This document shows positions 26,139 to 34,477 of a stretch of DNA of 40,315 bases, piece after piece. The notes under the pieces are model-generated. The model was not told where the DNA came from. It did not search any database and was given only the letters and a program-made list of their open reading frames with translations. Numbering within the stretch: position 1 is the stretch's first letter; the number at the start of each line of letters is the position of its first letter. Origin of the DNA: an uncultured Clostridia bacterium (GTDB lineage Bacteria > Bacillota > Clostridia > Oscillospirales > Ruminococcaceae); the NCBI GenBank assembly GCA_945873955.1, contig CAMCFA010000018.1, forward strand, positions 1 to 40,315, read 5' to 3'. A program made the position numbers and the translations under genes.

Positions 26139-28079
26139 ATGATCAAAGTAACACTGGAAAACGGCGAGATCAAGGAGTTCGACGCTCCGCTGTCTGCGTT
26201 TGACGCAGCAAGGGAGCTTGGCGCGGCAAAGACAGCCTGCGCAGCGGAGATAGACGGCAAGGTCTGCGACCTGCGAACTACCCTCACCGACGGCTGCACC
26301 GTAAAGTTCCTCACCTTTGAGGACGAACAGGGACAGAGAGCGTTCAACCACACCGCGTCTCACGTTCTGGCGCAGGCAGTAAAGCGCCTTTTCCCGAACA
26401 CCAAGCTGGCTATCGGCCCGGCTATCGAGAACGGATTCTACTATGATTTCGACACCGAGGAGCCCTTCACCACCGAAACGCTTGCGAAGATCGAAGCAGA
26501 AATGAAGAAGATCGTCAAGGAGTCTATCCGTCTTGAGCATTTCACTATGGCTCCCGACGAAGCAATAAAGTTCCTTGAGGAGCAGGGCGAGCCCTACAAG
26601 GTAGAACTGTGCAAGGAGCACGCCGACAAGGGCGAGCCTATCTCCTTCTACAAGCAAGGGGACTTCACGGACCTTTGCGCAGGCCCGCACCTTATGTCCA
26701 CCTCCCCGATCAAGGCATATAAGCTCACCTCAGTCACCGGCGCATACTGGCGCGGCAGCGAGAAGAACAAAATGCTCACCCGTATCTACGGCACGGCGTT
26801 CCCCTCAAAGGACGCCCTCAACGCTCACCTTGAAGCCCTTGAGGACGCAAAGCGCCGCGACCACAACAAGATAGGCAGAGAGCTTGAATACTTCACCACC
26901 GTTGACTACATCGGTCAGGGTCTGCCGATACTTCTGCCTAAGGGCGCTAAGGTCGTACAGATCATGCAGCGCTGGGTAGAGGACGTAGAGGCAAAGCACG
27001 GCTGTACGCTCACCAAGACCCCGTTTATGGCAAAGCGCGAGCTTTACAAGATCTCCGGTCACTGGGATCACTACCTTGACGGCATGTTCGTTCTGGGCGA
27101 CCCGGACGACGAAACAAAGGAATGCTTCGCGCTCCGTCCGATGACCTGCCCGTTCCAGTATCAGGTATTCCTCAACAGACAGCGCAGCTACCGTGACCTC
27201 CCCATGCGTCTGACCGAAACATCTACCCTGTTCCGCAACGAGGACAGCGGCGAAATGCACGGACTTATCAGAGTACGTCAGTTCACTATCTCCGAGGGTC
27301 ACTATATCCTCCGTCCCGAACAGCTTGAGGACGAGTTCAGAAACTGCCTTGAGCTTGCCAAGTACTTTCTAGGCACAGTAGGGCTGCTGGAGGACTGCAC
27401 CTTCCGCTTCTCCCAGTGGGATCCCGCAAACCCGAAGAATAAATACGAGGGTACGCCGGAGCAGTGGGAAACCGCACAGGCTACCATGAAGACTATCCTC
27501 GATGACCTCGGACTAGAATACACGATCGGTATCGACGAAGCCGCATTCTACGGTCCTAAGCTGGACGTCCAGTACAAGAACGTATTCGGCAAGGAGGACA
27601 CTCTGGTAACTATCCAGATAGACATGCTACTTGCAGAGCGCTTCGGCATGGAGTACGTTGACGTTGACGGCACAAGAAAACACCCGTATATCATTCACCG
27701 CACCAGCCTCGGCTGCTATGAAAGAACACTTGCATATCTGCTTGAAAAGTACGCCGGCGCACTCCCGCTGTGGCTGTCGCCTGAACAGGTAAGAATACTT
27801 CCTATCACCGACCGCGCAAAGGATTACGCCGAGTCTATCGCAAAGCGCTTCGACGACATGAACATCAGAGTCACCGTTGATAACCGCAACGAGAAGATAG
27901 GCTACAAGATCCGTCAGGCGCAGCTTGAAAAGATCCCCTACTTCTTCATTCTCGGCGACAAGGAAGTAGAAGACAACACCGTATCTCTGCGTTCCCGCAA
28001 GGACGGCGACCTCGGCGCTTCGCCGCTTGAGGACGTTATCGCCAAGATACTCAAGGAAAACGCAGAAAAGGCAAGATAA
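26139..28079 (+). CDS. thrS: Threonine--tRNA ligase
   Basis: A 646-residue class II synthetase. Residues 1-62 are the TGS domain. The editing domain carries H71-x3-H75 (NHTASHVLAQ) and the later GDFTDLCAGPH cysteine. The catalytic core has the Cys ligand in PMTCPFQYQVF and the motif 3 region HRTSLGCYERTLAYLLE. The stretch LIRVRQFTISEGHYI replaces the RGFTQDDAH of E. coli, a subtype I know from other anaerobes. The C-terminal anticodon-binding domain begins near LWLSPEQVRILPI. I start at ATG 26139, after AAAGGAAG, rather than at ATG 26091, because the TGS domain starts there. Confidence 0.96.
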   Translation: MIKVTLENGEIKEFDAPLSAFDAARELGAAKTACAAEIDGKVCDLRTTLTDGCTVKFLTFEDEQGQRAFNHTASHVLAQAVKRLFPNTKLAIGPAIENGFYYDFDTEEPFTTETLAKIEAEMKKIVKESIRLEHFTMAPDEAIKFLEEQGEPYKVELCKEHADKGEPISFYKQGDFTDLCAGPHLMSTSPIKAYKLTSVTGAYWRGSEKNKMLTRIYGTAFPSKDALNAHLEALEDAKRRDHNKIGRELEYFTTVDYIGQGLPILLPKGAKVVQIMQRWVEDVEAKHGCTLTKTPFMAKRELYKISGHWDHYLDGMFVLGDPDDETKECFALRPMTCPFQYQVFLNRQRSYRDLPMRLTETSTLFRNEDSGEMHGLIRVRQFTISEGHYILRPEQLEDEFRNCLELAKYFLGTVGLLEDCTFRFSQWDPANPKNKYEGTPEQWETAQATMKTILDDLGLEYTIGIDEAAFYGPKLDVQYKNVFGKEDTLVTIQIDMLLAERFGMEYVDVDGTRKHPYIIHRTSLGCYERTLAYLLEKYAGALPLWLSPEQVRILPITDRAKDYAESIAKRFDDMNIRVTVDNRNEKIGYKIRQAQLEKIPYFFILGDKEVEDNTVSLRSRKDGDLGASPLEDVIAKILKENAEKAR

Positions 28080-28099
28080 AGTCAGAGAGGTAATGAATT

Positions 28100-28603
28100 A
28101 TGGCTAATCAGCAGCTTACCCCGGAGCAGATGAAGGTATTCAACAAGGCTCTGGAGGACAGGATCACCGAAGCTAATCAGGACAAGACCAAGACCAAGTG
28201 GAAGACCGTGCTTCCCGACCTTATGGCGGCAGATGTATTCGCTGTCGCAGCAATGGGCGACAAGACCGACGCAAACGGCAACCGACTGCTCAATGTCATG
28301 ATGATGACAAATAAAGAGGGACAGCAGATCATTCCGTTCTTCACCTCTCCGGCGAGAATGTCAGTGCTTGCCACCCCGGAGCACAAGACCTTCAACTGCA
28401 TGAAGGTGAACACCGTAAGACTGTTCGACGCAATAAAGGGACGTCCCGCGGTGCTGAACCCCGGCTCTCCATGCAGCAGAGTATTCACCCCGTTCGAGAT
28501 GAACCTGCTGGTAATGGAGAACAAGGAGCTGCTCAAAACCAAGCCCGCAGCTCCGGCGAACCCGGTCGCACCTACGGACACTCTCGTAGCCGAGGACGAC
28601 TGA
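28100..28603 (+). CDS. SseB N-terminal domain protein
   Basis: A 167-residue soluble protein with the features of the SseB N-terminal domain: PDLMAADVFAVAAMGDK, a strand region around VMMMTNKEGQQIIPFFTSPA, and FNCMKVNTVRLFDAIKGRP followed by VLNPGSPCSRVFTPFEMNLL. The last 30 residues are proline/alanine-rich and disordered. The biochemical role of this domain is not known. It begins 20 bases after thrS with a GAGAGG ribosome binding site, so the two are probably cotranscribed. Confidence 0.75.
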   Translation: MANQQLTPEQMKVFNKALEDRITEANQDKTKTKWKTVLPDLMAADVFAVAAMGDKTDANGNRLLNVMMMTNKEGQQIIPFFTSPARMSVLATPEHKTFNCMKVNTVRLFDAIKGRPAVLNPGSPCSRVFTPFEMNLLVMENKELLKTKPAAPANPVAPTDTLVAEDD

Positions 28604-28734
28604 TCCGGGCAGGATCAATTTCCAGCCCCGGCATAGAAACGCTGTTAAGGCGCTGCCGATCAAGCAGTTTTGACTGCATAATAAAACTCCCTCCAAAAGG
28701 GAAGATCTCCAGCGCCCCGCGATAGTGAAAAAAC

Positions 28735-28982
28735 TAAGATCCCGACGATCCTGTCGGGATCTTCAGACCGTCGAAAAAGTCCCGTTGGGACTTTTCCGCC
28801 GAACATCCGCACTGCGCGCACGGTTTGGCGGTATTGCCGCCAAACCGCACACTTGTGCGGATAGAAGTGTTTTTTGCCCCGGCAGAGCTGGGGCAAAAAA
28901 CGGATTTCAAAAGCCCGCTTCGCGGGCAAATCTAGGTTTTTCGACAAGCTGAAGAGCCCGACGATCCTGTCGGGCTCTTGAT
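28735..28982. repeat. Cluster of at least seven palindromes (mosaic inverted-repeat element)
   Basis: The 450-bp stretch after the SseB gene has no real gene but is dense in perfect stems: AAGATCCCGAC/GTCGGGATCTT (28736-28763), AAAAGTCCC/GGGACTTTT (28775-28795), GGTTTGGCGG/CCGCCAAACC (about 28824-28848), TTTTTTGCCCC/GGGGCAAAAAA (28870-28900), GCCCGC/GCGGGC (28913-28927) and AAGAGCCCGAC/GTCGGGCTCTT (28952-28979). The first and last hairpins have the same loop, GATCCT, and differ by one compensated base pair. Outer arms CTTCAG-N3-GTCGAAAAA are also inverted around the cluster, so the whole is a nested palindrome. The last hairpin has a weak T-tail and may end thrS transcription. Bases 28604-28734 and 28983-29053 hold nothing I recognise. 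Confidence 0.7.
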
Positions 28983-29053
28983 TTTGTGGATAGAAACTGC
29001 AAAGGCGGCTCTTGCTCAAAAAGTATTTCATTTTCCAGCCGCGGGGTACGGAA

Positions 29054-30346
29054 TTATCTTTTTTTCAGAATAAGCTCCATTGAGCCGTTATATCTTCTGC
29101 TGATATCATACCGTTTTACGTCAAATCCTACTTTGTCGAGGATAGGCTTCAAGCCTTCAAATGAGAAATAGGTAAAATGGTTCACCTGATTCCACATAGG
29201 GTCGCTGAATTGCAGCATACGGGTGAACGCGCTGTTATAATTCGGCGTGGACAGCCAGAGTATGCCGTTTTCCGCCAGCAATTTATGAGCTTTTTCCAGC
29301 GCCTTCGTCGGCTGGCTGACATGTTCCAGCACATCTCCCATAATTATCAAATCATACCGTTTGCTGGTGTCAAAATCCAGAAAATCGCACCACTTGATAC
29401 CAACGCCCAGCGCGCCGGAGATGTTTTCGCAGTCCTCCTTGCATATTTCCACCGCGTCAGCTTCATATCCCATTTCCAGCGCACACGCCAGCATTTCGCC
29501 GTTGCCTACGCCTATTTCGAGGTATTTTCTGCCGTCGTTGTACATGCGTATGTTGTTAAAAATCTCGGAATATGTGGCAAGCATGTGCCGGGGGCTGAGC
29601 GTCCCGCCTTTTTTTGTGTAGTGTCCGTTTATCTCATCGCGTTGTTCAATGGGAAAGTTGTAGGCGTACAGATTACCGCAGCCCTTGCATTCCATCCACA
29701 GCTTCGCTGGGGCAAAACGGGAGTCTTTTACAAGTGCCTGATTTACGCAGTAAAAAGGCTCTGCGTTTTGGGAGCCGCATATCGGGCAGACTTCGTTTAT
29801 CGTATCATGAGAGCAGTCGGGGTCGTATTCATATTGACAGCCTGTGTACAATTTGCTGAGGATATCGGGATACTTTCGGAAGTCCTCGATTATCATGTTA
29901 TATGCCCTCATTGGGTCGGCAAGTCCCAGTCTTGCGGCTGCAAAATAATGCGCTGTCACATCGGTGAGACCTTCTCCGTCAAAGAAATCCACCAGCAGCC
30001 TGTCAAGCTCCTCGTCACTGGATCTATCGGCGTCCGGATTCGCTGTAACCAGCAGGAAGCCAACGGTCGCGGAGTGCTTCGCGGTGTTGAACCAGTCCTG
30101 AAACCGTTCGTCGTTCATCTTCTGGCAGAGGGTAAGCTCCTGCACCAGCTTTGTGGACTGTGCGCTGAACTTCTGCTGCGCTTCCTCGTCCTTGACGCTG
30201 ACGTTTGCGACGTGATCGGACGCCAGCATGATGTTTTCTGCCAGCTCCATTGCGGAATAGCTGCCGGAATTATAATCGCTGCTGATCTTATTCAGCTCCT
30301 TGATTATTGCCTTGAAATCCATTATTGCTGCTTTTTTTTCAGCCAT
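29054..30346 (-). CDS. SAM-dependent methyltransferase with zinc-binding region (likely flagellin glycan modification)
   Basis: A 430-residue protein. The N-terminal 170 residues are helical. A CxxC...CxxC region (CPIC at 187-190 and CKGC at 220-223) probably binds zinc. The class I methyltransferase domain follows: EIGVGNGEM at 277-285 as motif I and IIMGDVLEHV at 334-343, then WLSTPNYNS. I start at ATG 30346, with GGAGG 9 bases upstream. It follows the glycosyltransferase by 22 bases and faces the same way as the flagellin gene further up. C. difficile places a glycosyltransferase and methyltransferases next to fliC for filament glycan synthesis, and I infer a similar role here. Confidence 0.75.
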   Translation of the reverse strand: MAEKKAAIMDFKAIIKELNKISSDYNSGSYSAMELAENIMLASDHVANVSVKDEEAQQKFSAQSTKLVQELTLCQKMNDERFQDWFNTAKHSATVGFLLVTANPDADRSSDEELDRLLVDFFDGEGLTDVTAHYFAAARLGLADPMRAYNMIIEDFRKYPDILSKLYTGCQYEYDPDCSHDTINEVCPICGSQNAEPFYCVNQALVKDSRFAPAKLWMECKGCGNLYAYNFPIEQRDEINGHYTKKGGTLSPRHMLATYSEIFNNIRMYNDGRKYLEIGVGNGEMLACALEMGYEADAVEICKEDCENISGALGVGIKWCDFLDFDTSKRYDLIIMGDVLEHVSQPTKALEKAHKLLAENGILWLSTPNYNSAFTRMLQFSDPMWNQVNHFTYFSFEGLKPILDKVGFDVKRYDISRRYNGSMELILKKR

Positions 30347-30368
30347 ATCTATGTACCTCCAGAAGAAG

Positions 30369-32432
30369 TTACTGTGCCATCTGCCTGCGCAGGTCGGCGA
30401 TTTCCGGGTCGTTTGGCATGAGTGTGGAGTACTCGTCAAGCAGTTGTCTTGCCTGTTCAAAGTTCCCGCTTTCGATAAGGTCGGCGATGTTTTCCTTTAC
30501 CGTCTGCGCCAGTACGTCCATTTCGGTCACCTGCTTGGGTTTGTTCATTTCGGCGATCTCTTTTTGGAGCTTTTCATTCAGCGCTGAAACGATAGGTTTG
30601 GCGGCGGGATATGTTTTTAGCAGCATTTTCATTGCCGCTGCGCATATCTTATAATTCTTCTGTTTTCTGGCGATCTCGATGTTGTTCGCCATTGCTGCGC
30701 CAAGCACCTGCGCCGGGAGATCGTCGATCTGTTCAGTGCTGCACAGCTTCGCGCCTGCCTTGCCCCATTCAGCGAACACCTTCTCGATATCTTTTTCGTC
30801 CTCTGCCATGACTGACATAAACGTTTCATATACCCGCAGCGCCGACATAAGCGCTTCACGGCTCTCCAGCCTGTCGGTGGAATAGTTCCCAACGACCTCA
30901 TACATATCTTCAAACAGGTTGCGGCAGAATACCGCGGCAGCCCGCAGGTCGAAGCTGTCGGTCAGCAGTTGGTGGACGTCCTGTCCCTCTGCCAGCATGA
31001 AATACAGAAGCTCATAATATGCTCCGTACCCGTCTGCTATCATCTTTTCTGCTTGCCGGCGGCAGTCGCCGGTGCTGAAATGAACTTCCAGAGTATCCAG
31101 CAGCGCGGACATCATAGGCTCGTTTTTGTACAGCTTTTTGAAGAATTCGATAACATGCAGAGGCTCAGCGTGGGTCTCAACGCAGGAGCGGACAAACGCT
31201 TGCAGCAGGTTTTTATCGAAGTCGCCAAGCTGATTATAAAGAAGCTCTGCACGGCTGTAATCATCAATGCCGTTCATGATGATGAACTCCAGCTTGAATC
31301 TCACCTTGTCGTCATCTGTGTTGTTGTATATGTCTGAAAGGCTAAGATACTGTAATGCGTTGTTGGCTTCCTGATAATTCTCCTCGTGCATGCAGCAGGT
31401 GGTGAGTTCGCTTATCAGACCAGGCAGATTGGACGGGGTTGTTACGCTGAAACAGTATAACATCATGTCCGACGTAAGCAGTTTCTTGTCGATGATATCT
31501 TTGAGAAGCTTTATACCTTTGACGTATTCGGGGATAGCTTCTTTGTATCTTTCAAGATTGCGGAGAGCTATTGCCTTGAACGAATGTATCTCTGCGTCTG
31601 TGCCGAGTACATAGGGACGGAATGTTTTAGGGAGCGCAAAATACTCGTCTGCTGTTGCGATAAGCTCCTCCCATTTTTCTTGATTGAATAACATAGCAAC
31701 TTTTTCACCGTAAAAAGGTACAAGAACAAAATCTTTCTTTTTACGGCATTTTTCCATGCCTTCTTCAAGATAGTGGTATCTTTCGTCGGTTTTTTTGATG
31801 TTATAGCTTTGAAACAACTGGAGATACAGCAGCATGGAGGGGTCTTTTTCAGTGCGCAGACGCTCCTCCAGAAGCTCGGTATTACGCTTGAACTTTTCCT
31901 CTCTGGTTTCTTCATCGGCGTAGACATAACCGAAATGGTCGGCAATGTCGGTAAGTACCTTTGTTGGCGAAGAAAATGGCGATAACGATTCGTGAATAGG
32001 GAAGTCGAACCTTACACCTTTTCTGCGGGTCATTCGCGGTACGAGAACATCGGAATAGACTTTTAATTCCTGATCGTTATAATTTCTTACAGTATATCTT
32101 GCAGTCTGATATTTCTTGTATTCCCCGGTTTTGAAGAATCTGATTATATCATCGCAGGACTGGAATACTTCGTCTGCGTCGAGATACATGTACCACTCGC
32201 CCTTTGCCCGGTCAAGGGTGGAGTTTCGCGCGGCTGCGAAATCTTTTATCCACTCAAAATGGAACACGTTATCTGTGTATTTCTTGGCGATCTCTACGGT
32301 ATTATCGGTAGAGCCGGTATCGGCTATGATAAGCTCGCTTTCGATATTGTCAAGAATGGGTTTTATCGCCGCAAGGCAGCGGTCAAGATACTTTTCCTCG
32401 TTCTTTACTATCATTCCGATGGATAATAGCAT
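30369..32432 (-). CDS. GT2 glycosyltransferase with TPR region (candidate flagellin glycosyltransferase)
   Basis: A 687-residue cytoplasmic protein. Residues 1-100 are a GT-A family 2 core: MLLSIGMIVKNEEKYLDRCL, IADTGSTDNT, and the metal-binding DxD motif D85-A-D87 in YMYLDADEVF. The rest is helical and reads as TPR-like repeats, with a final repeat near the end (NFEQARQLLDEYSTLMPNDP). This resembles SunS-type and flagellin O-glycosyltransferases in Gram-positives. It starts at ATG 32432 with GGAGG 8 bases upstream, and the methyltransferase follows. Its position 296 bases after a flagellin gene, same strand, supports filament modification. Cell-surface or bacteriocin glycosylation is an alternative. 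Confidence 0.75.
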   Translation of the reverse strand: MLLSIGMIVKNEEKYLDRCLAAIKPILDNIESELIIADTGSTDNTVEIAKKYTDNVFHFEWIKDFAAARNSTLDRAKGEWYMYLDADEVFQSCDDIIRFFKTGEYKKYQTARYTVRNYNDQELKVYSDVLVPRMTRRKGVRFDFPIHESLSPFSSPTKVLTDIADHFGYVYADEETREEKFKRNTELLEERLRTEKDPSMLLYLQLFQSYNIKKTDERYHYLEEGMEKCRKKKDFVLVPFYGEKVAMLFNQEKWEELIATADEYFALPKTFRPYVLGTDAEIHSFKAIALRNLERYKEAIPEYVKGIKLLKDIIDKKLLTSDMMLYCFSVTTPSNLPGLISELTTCCMHEENYQEANNALQYLSLSDIYNNTDDDKVRFKLEFIIMNGIDDYSRAELLYNQLGDFDKNLLQAFVRSCVETHAEPLHVIEFFKKLYKNEPMMSALLDTLEVHFSTGDCRRQAEKMIADGYGAYYELLYFMLAEGQDVHQLLTDSFDLRAAAVFCRNLFEDMYEVVGNYSTDRLESREALMSALRVYETFMSVMAEDEKDIEKVFAEWGKAGAKLCSTEQIDDLPAQVLGAAMANNIEIARKQKNYKICAAAMKMLLKTYPAAKPIVSALNEKLQKEIAEMNKPKQVTEMDVLAQTVKENIADLIESGNFEQARQLLDEYSTLMPNDPEIADLRRQMAQ

Positions 32433-32510
32433 AGTCTTTTCCTCCGTCAGTTGTTTTTCGGTGGTTCTATATTTTGAATGTGCTGATGATCGCTCAACAC
32501 TTCAGCTTCT

Positions 32511-32577
32511 ATAAAATTAAAAAGCCTTGTCTTTGGGCGTAACGGTAAATACGCCCTCAAGCGCCCGATACAAGGCT
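32511..32577 (-). terminator. Second hairpin/terminator between flagellin and glycosyltransferase
   Basis: On the minus strand an 8-bp outer stem AGCCTTGT/ACAAGGCT (32523-32530 with 32570-32577) encloses GGGCGTA/TACGCCC (32535-32541 with 32550-32556) and ends in T5-AA-T4. A second CGCCC (32562-32566) could pair with the same GGGCG, giving mutually exclusive folds. It may be a terminator or attenuator for the glycosyltransferase. No known riboswitch class fits. Confidence 0.55.
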
Positions 32578-32634
32578 AGATGTATTATTTTAATTTGCAC
32601 TCTTTTGTGCTTTACTCTTTTTTTATAAATTATA

Positions 32635-32670
32635 ACATAAAACAGCCCCTCGGAAAACCCCAAGGGGCTG
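32635..32670 (-). terminator. Terminator of the left flagellin gene
   Basis: On the minus strand, CAGCCCCT/AGGGGCTG (32663-32670 with 32643-32650) with a 12-nt loop is followed by TTTTATGTT. It lies 60 bases after the flagellin stop. Confidence 0.8.
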
Positions 32671-32728
32671 CGCCTTATGTTGCTATGCCACATTCATCAT
32701 GCAGCTTCGATCAATTCCGGTGAAGGAA

Positions 32729-34162
32729 TTAGCCGAGGAGCTGGAGAATGGACTGCGGCTGCTGGTTTGCCTGAGCCAGCATGGACTGAGCTGCCTGCTG
32801 AAGAATGTTGTACTTGGTGTAGTTCAGCATCTCATTAGCCATATCAGTATCACGGATGCCAGACTCAGCTTCGGTCAGGTTCTCAGCGGTGGTAGTCAGG
32901 TTCTCGATCTTGTGTTCCATTCTGTTCTGGATAGAACCGAAGGTAGCACGAACCATGGAGGTCTTGTTGATAGCGTTATCGATCTTGTCGATAGCTGCGT
33001 TAGCGTCCTCCTGTGTTGCGAGGGAGAGCTGATCGGTACCAAGACCGCGAGCGGAGATATCGAGGTCAGCCTTGAGCTCGCCGATGCCGCTGGTTACATA
33101 GGAGAAGTTGAAGTCAACTGCGTCCTTAGAACGAGCGCCTACCTGAAGGGTTATGCTGTCAGCATAGGTGAGGTTAGCGGAGCCGTGCTCATAAGCGTTA
33201 GGTGTAGATACGCCCTTGTCGATGTCGATCTGACCAACTTCAGCATTAGCCTTATTCTTAACAACGCCATTTGTAACAGTGTACTTCTGCTGCATCTTGA
33301 TAGATGAAGCTGTTACGGTTACGGTAGCACCGTCAATTGTGGTTACCTTTGTACCGGTCTCATCATACAGAGTAGCAGCAGTACCGTTGGAAGCAACAGT
33401 ATAGTTCTTGCCGTTGATAGTAACGCTTGTAGTGTCAGCGTTGATAGCATACTCAGTAGTAGCAGTGATAGTACCATTAAGCTTACCAGTAGTTATCTTG
33501 AGAGATGCGGTGTAGCTTGTTCCGCCGATTGTAACTGTTGCGGGATCAAGCTTGCCTGCGTTAACCTTAAGGTTTACGCCGTCAACGTTGATAGAACCAT
33601 TTACACCTGCGTCTACAGAACCTGCAACTCTGCCTGCATAAGTCATTGTGCCAGCAGGATCTGCGTTCTGATCATAGGTGATTGAGGGATGAGCAGCAAC
33701 CTGATCCTTATTGTTTACGATAGTACCGTCAGCCATTGTACCGCCGTTCAGAGCAACTCTGCCGTTGAAGTCGGTGTCAGCGATCTGGTTCAGTTCGTCG
33801 TTGAGCTGATCGAACTCGAGCTGGATAGCATCGCGGTCGGTGGTGTTATCGTATGTACCGTTAGCGGACTCGGAAGCGAGCTCCTTCATTCTCTGAAGAA
33901 TGGAGTGGGTCTCCTGAGCAGCACCCTCGTAGGTCTGGATCATGGAGATACCGTCCTGCGCGTTTCTCTTAGCCTGGTTAAGACCACGGATCTGGGATCT
34001 CATCTTCTCAGAAATTGCCAGACCTGCTGCGTCGTCGCCTGCACGGTTGATTCTGTAACCAGAAGAAAGCTTCTCAGAAGACTTCTTCAGACCTGCAACG
34101 TTGGTGTTGAGCTTGTTGTACGCGTTGAGCGCGTTCATGTTGTGCTGTACTACCATTCCCAT
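32729..34162 (-). CDS. fliC: Flagellin A, the copy in the ON configuration
   Basis: A 477-residue filament protein. The conserved N-terminal D0/D1 region (residues 1-135) begins MGMVVQHNMNALNAYNKLNT and includes SSGYRINRAGDDAAGLAISE. The C-terminal D1/D0 region (about 385-477) includes NAAIDKIDNAINKTSMVRAT and ends QQPQSILQLLG. The middle is a variable surface domain rich in Thr/Asn/Gly. I start at ATG 34162, since AAGGAGG lies 8 bases upstream; the frame could extend to 34189 but without a ribosome binding site. A sigma-28 promoter lies 145 bases upstream. Its first 200 bases are repeated in inverted orientation at flagellin B. Confidence 0.95.
   Translation of the reverse strand: MGMVVQHNMNALNAYNKLNTNVAGLKKSSEKLSSGYRINRAGDDAAGLAISEKMRSQIRGLNQAKRNAQDGISMIQTYEGAAQETHSILQRMKELASESANGTYDNTTDRDAIQLEFDQLNDELNQIADTDFNGRVALNGGTMADGTIVNNKDQVAAHPSITYDQNADPAGTMTYAGRVAGSVDAGVNGSINVDGVNLKVNAGKLDPATVTIGGTSYTASLKITTGKLNGTITATTEYAINADTTSVTINGKNYTVASNGTAATLYDETGTKVTTIDGATVTVTASSIKMQQKYTVTNGVVKNKANAEVGQIDIDKGVSTPNAYEHGSANLTYADSITLQVGARSKDAVDFNFSYVTSGIGELKADLDISARGLGTDQLSLATQEDANAAIDKIDNAINKTSMVRATFGSIQNRMEHKIENLTTTAENLTEAESGIRDTDMANEMLNYTKYNILQQAAQSMLAQANQQPQSILQLLG
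33962..34161. repeat. Left arm of the flagellin inverted repeat
   Basis: This 200-bp stretch, read on the minus strand from base 2 of the flagellin A start codon, matches 37005-37204 on the plus strand with four mismatches that I could count: three together at codon 13 and one near codon 62. Similarity falls off beyond it and disappears upstream of the start codon. Confidence 0.9.
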
Positions 34163-34166
34163 AGTA
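34148..34166. promoter_or_regulatory. Candidate left recombination site of the flagellin switch
   Basis: On the minus strand the sequence is TACTA-TGGGAATGG-TAGTA, a short dyad centred on the second to fourth codons of flagellin A. It marks the exact edge where the two flagellin loci stop being alike. The counterpart is at 37000-37018. Assigning it as the recombinase site is inference; exact limits and crossover dinucleotide are unknown. Confidence 0.5.
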
Positions 34167-34188
34167 ATATCCTCCTTGAATTTGTACA

Positions 34189-34220
34189 CGCCTCATTGTC
34201 GGAATCATTCCTGCGAGGCG
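34189..34220 (-). promoter_or_regulatory. Hairpin in the flagellin 5' UTR
   Basis: CGCCTC/GAGGCG (34215-34220 with 34189-34194) encloses GGAAT/ATTCC (34207-34211 with 34201-34205), just upstream of the AAGGAGG ribosome binding site. With GGA triplets in the hairpin and in the ribosome binding site it recalls the CsrA target of B. subtilis hag. CsrA control is inference. The element lies inside the invertible segment. Confidence 0.4.
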
Positions 34221-34306
34221 GTTGGTTAAAGTAATAGATTTTTCCGTCCGCCGTTATGTACACTAGGGCTTCGTGGAATTTTAGCTTTTCAGCTATCACG
34301 TATATT

Positions 34307-34333
34307 ATATCGGACGGTTTTTATAAAACTTTA
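34307..34333 (-). promoter_or_regulatory. Sigma-28 (SigD/FliA) promoter of flagellin
   Basis: On the minus strand: TAAAGTTT (34326-34333), 11-bp spacer, TCCGATAT (34307-34314). This is close to the sigma-28 consensus TAAAGTTT-N11-GCCGATAA with exact spacing. It drives flagellin A in the present orientation and would drive flagellin B after inversion. The flanking 34163-34477 region is otherwise AT-rich and noncoding. Confidence 0.85.
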
Positions 34334-34431
34334 GCTTTTTTCTAAATTTTTTTGTGGATTTTTTAAATTTTTTTGATCTCTTCTGATCTGCCCTATTTAA
34401 AGGTATTTATTTTGACAGAACATCATGCTTT

Positions 34432-34460
34432 TTGACAAAAAATGAGACATTATTAATAAT
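34432..34460 (+). promoter_or_regulatory. Candidate promoter of the recombinase pair
   Basis: -35 TTGACA (34432-34437), 17-bp spacer, -10 AATAAT (34455-34460). The leader would be very short, since the AAAGGAG ribosome binding site begins at 34462. A second TTGACA stands 20 bases upstream (34412-34417), within a direct repeat TTTTGACA, and could belong to another promoter or a protein-binding site. Confidence 0.5.
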
Positions 34461-34477
34461 GAAAGGAGTGTTAATGC

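Noticed and set aside
28660-29031. Open frame of 123 codons on the minus strand within the palindrome cluster
   Set aside because: It is composed of the inverted-repeat sequence, has no ribosome binding site, and its protein has no recognisable fold. Repeat-derived frames like this are common.
32440-32640. Cyclic-di-GMP riboswitch upstream of the glycosyltransferase, plausible for a motility locus
   Set aside because: The conserved GEMM core motifs are not there; only nested GC stems with a T-tail are seen.
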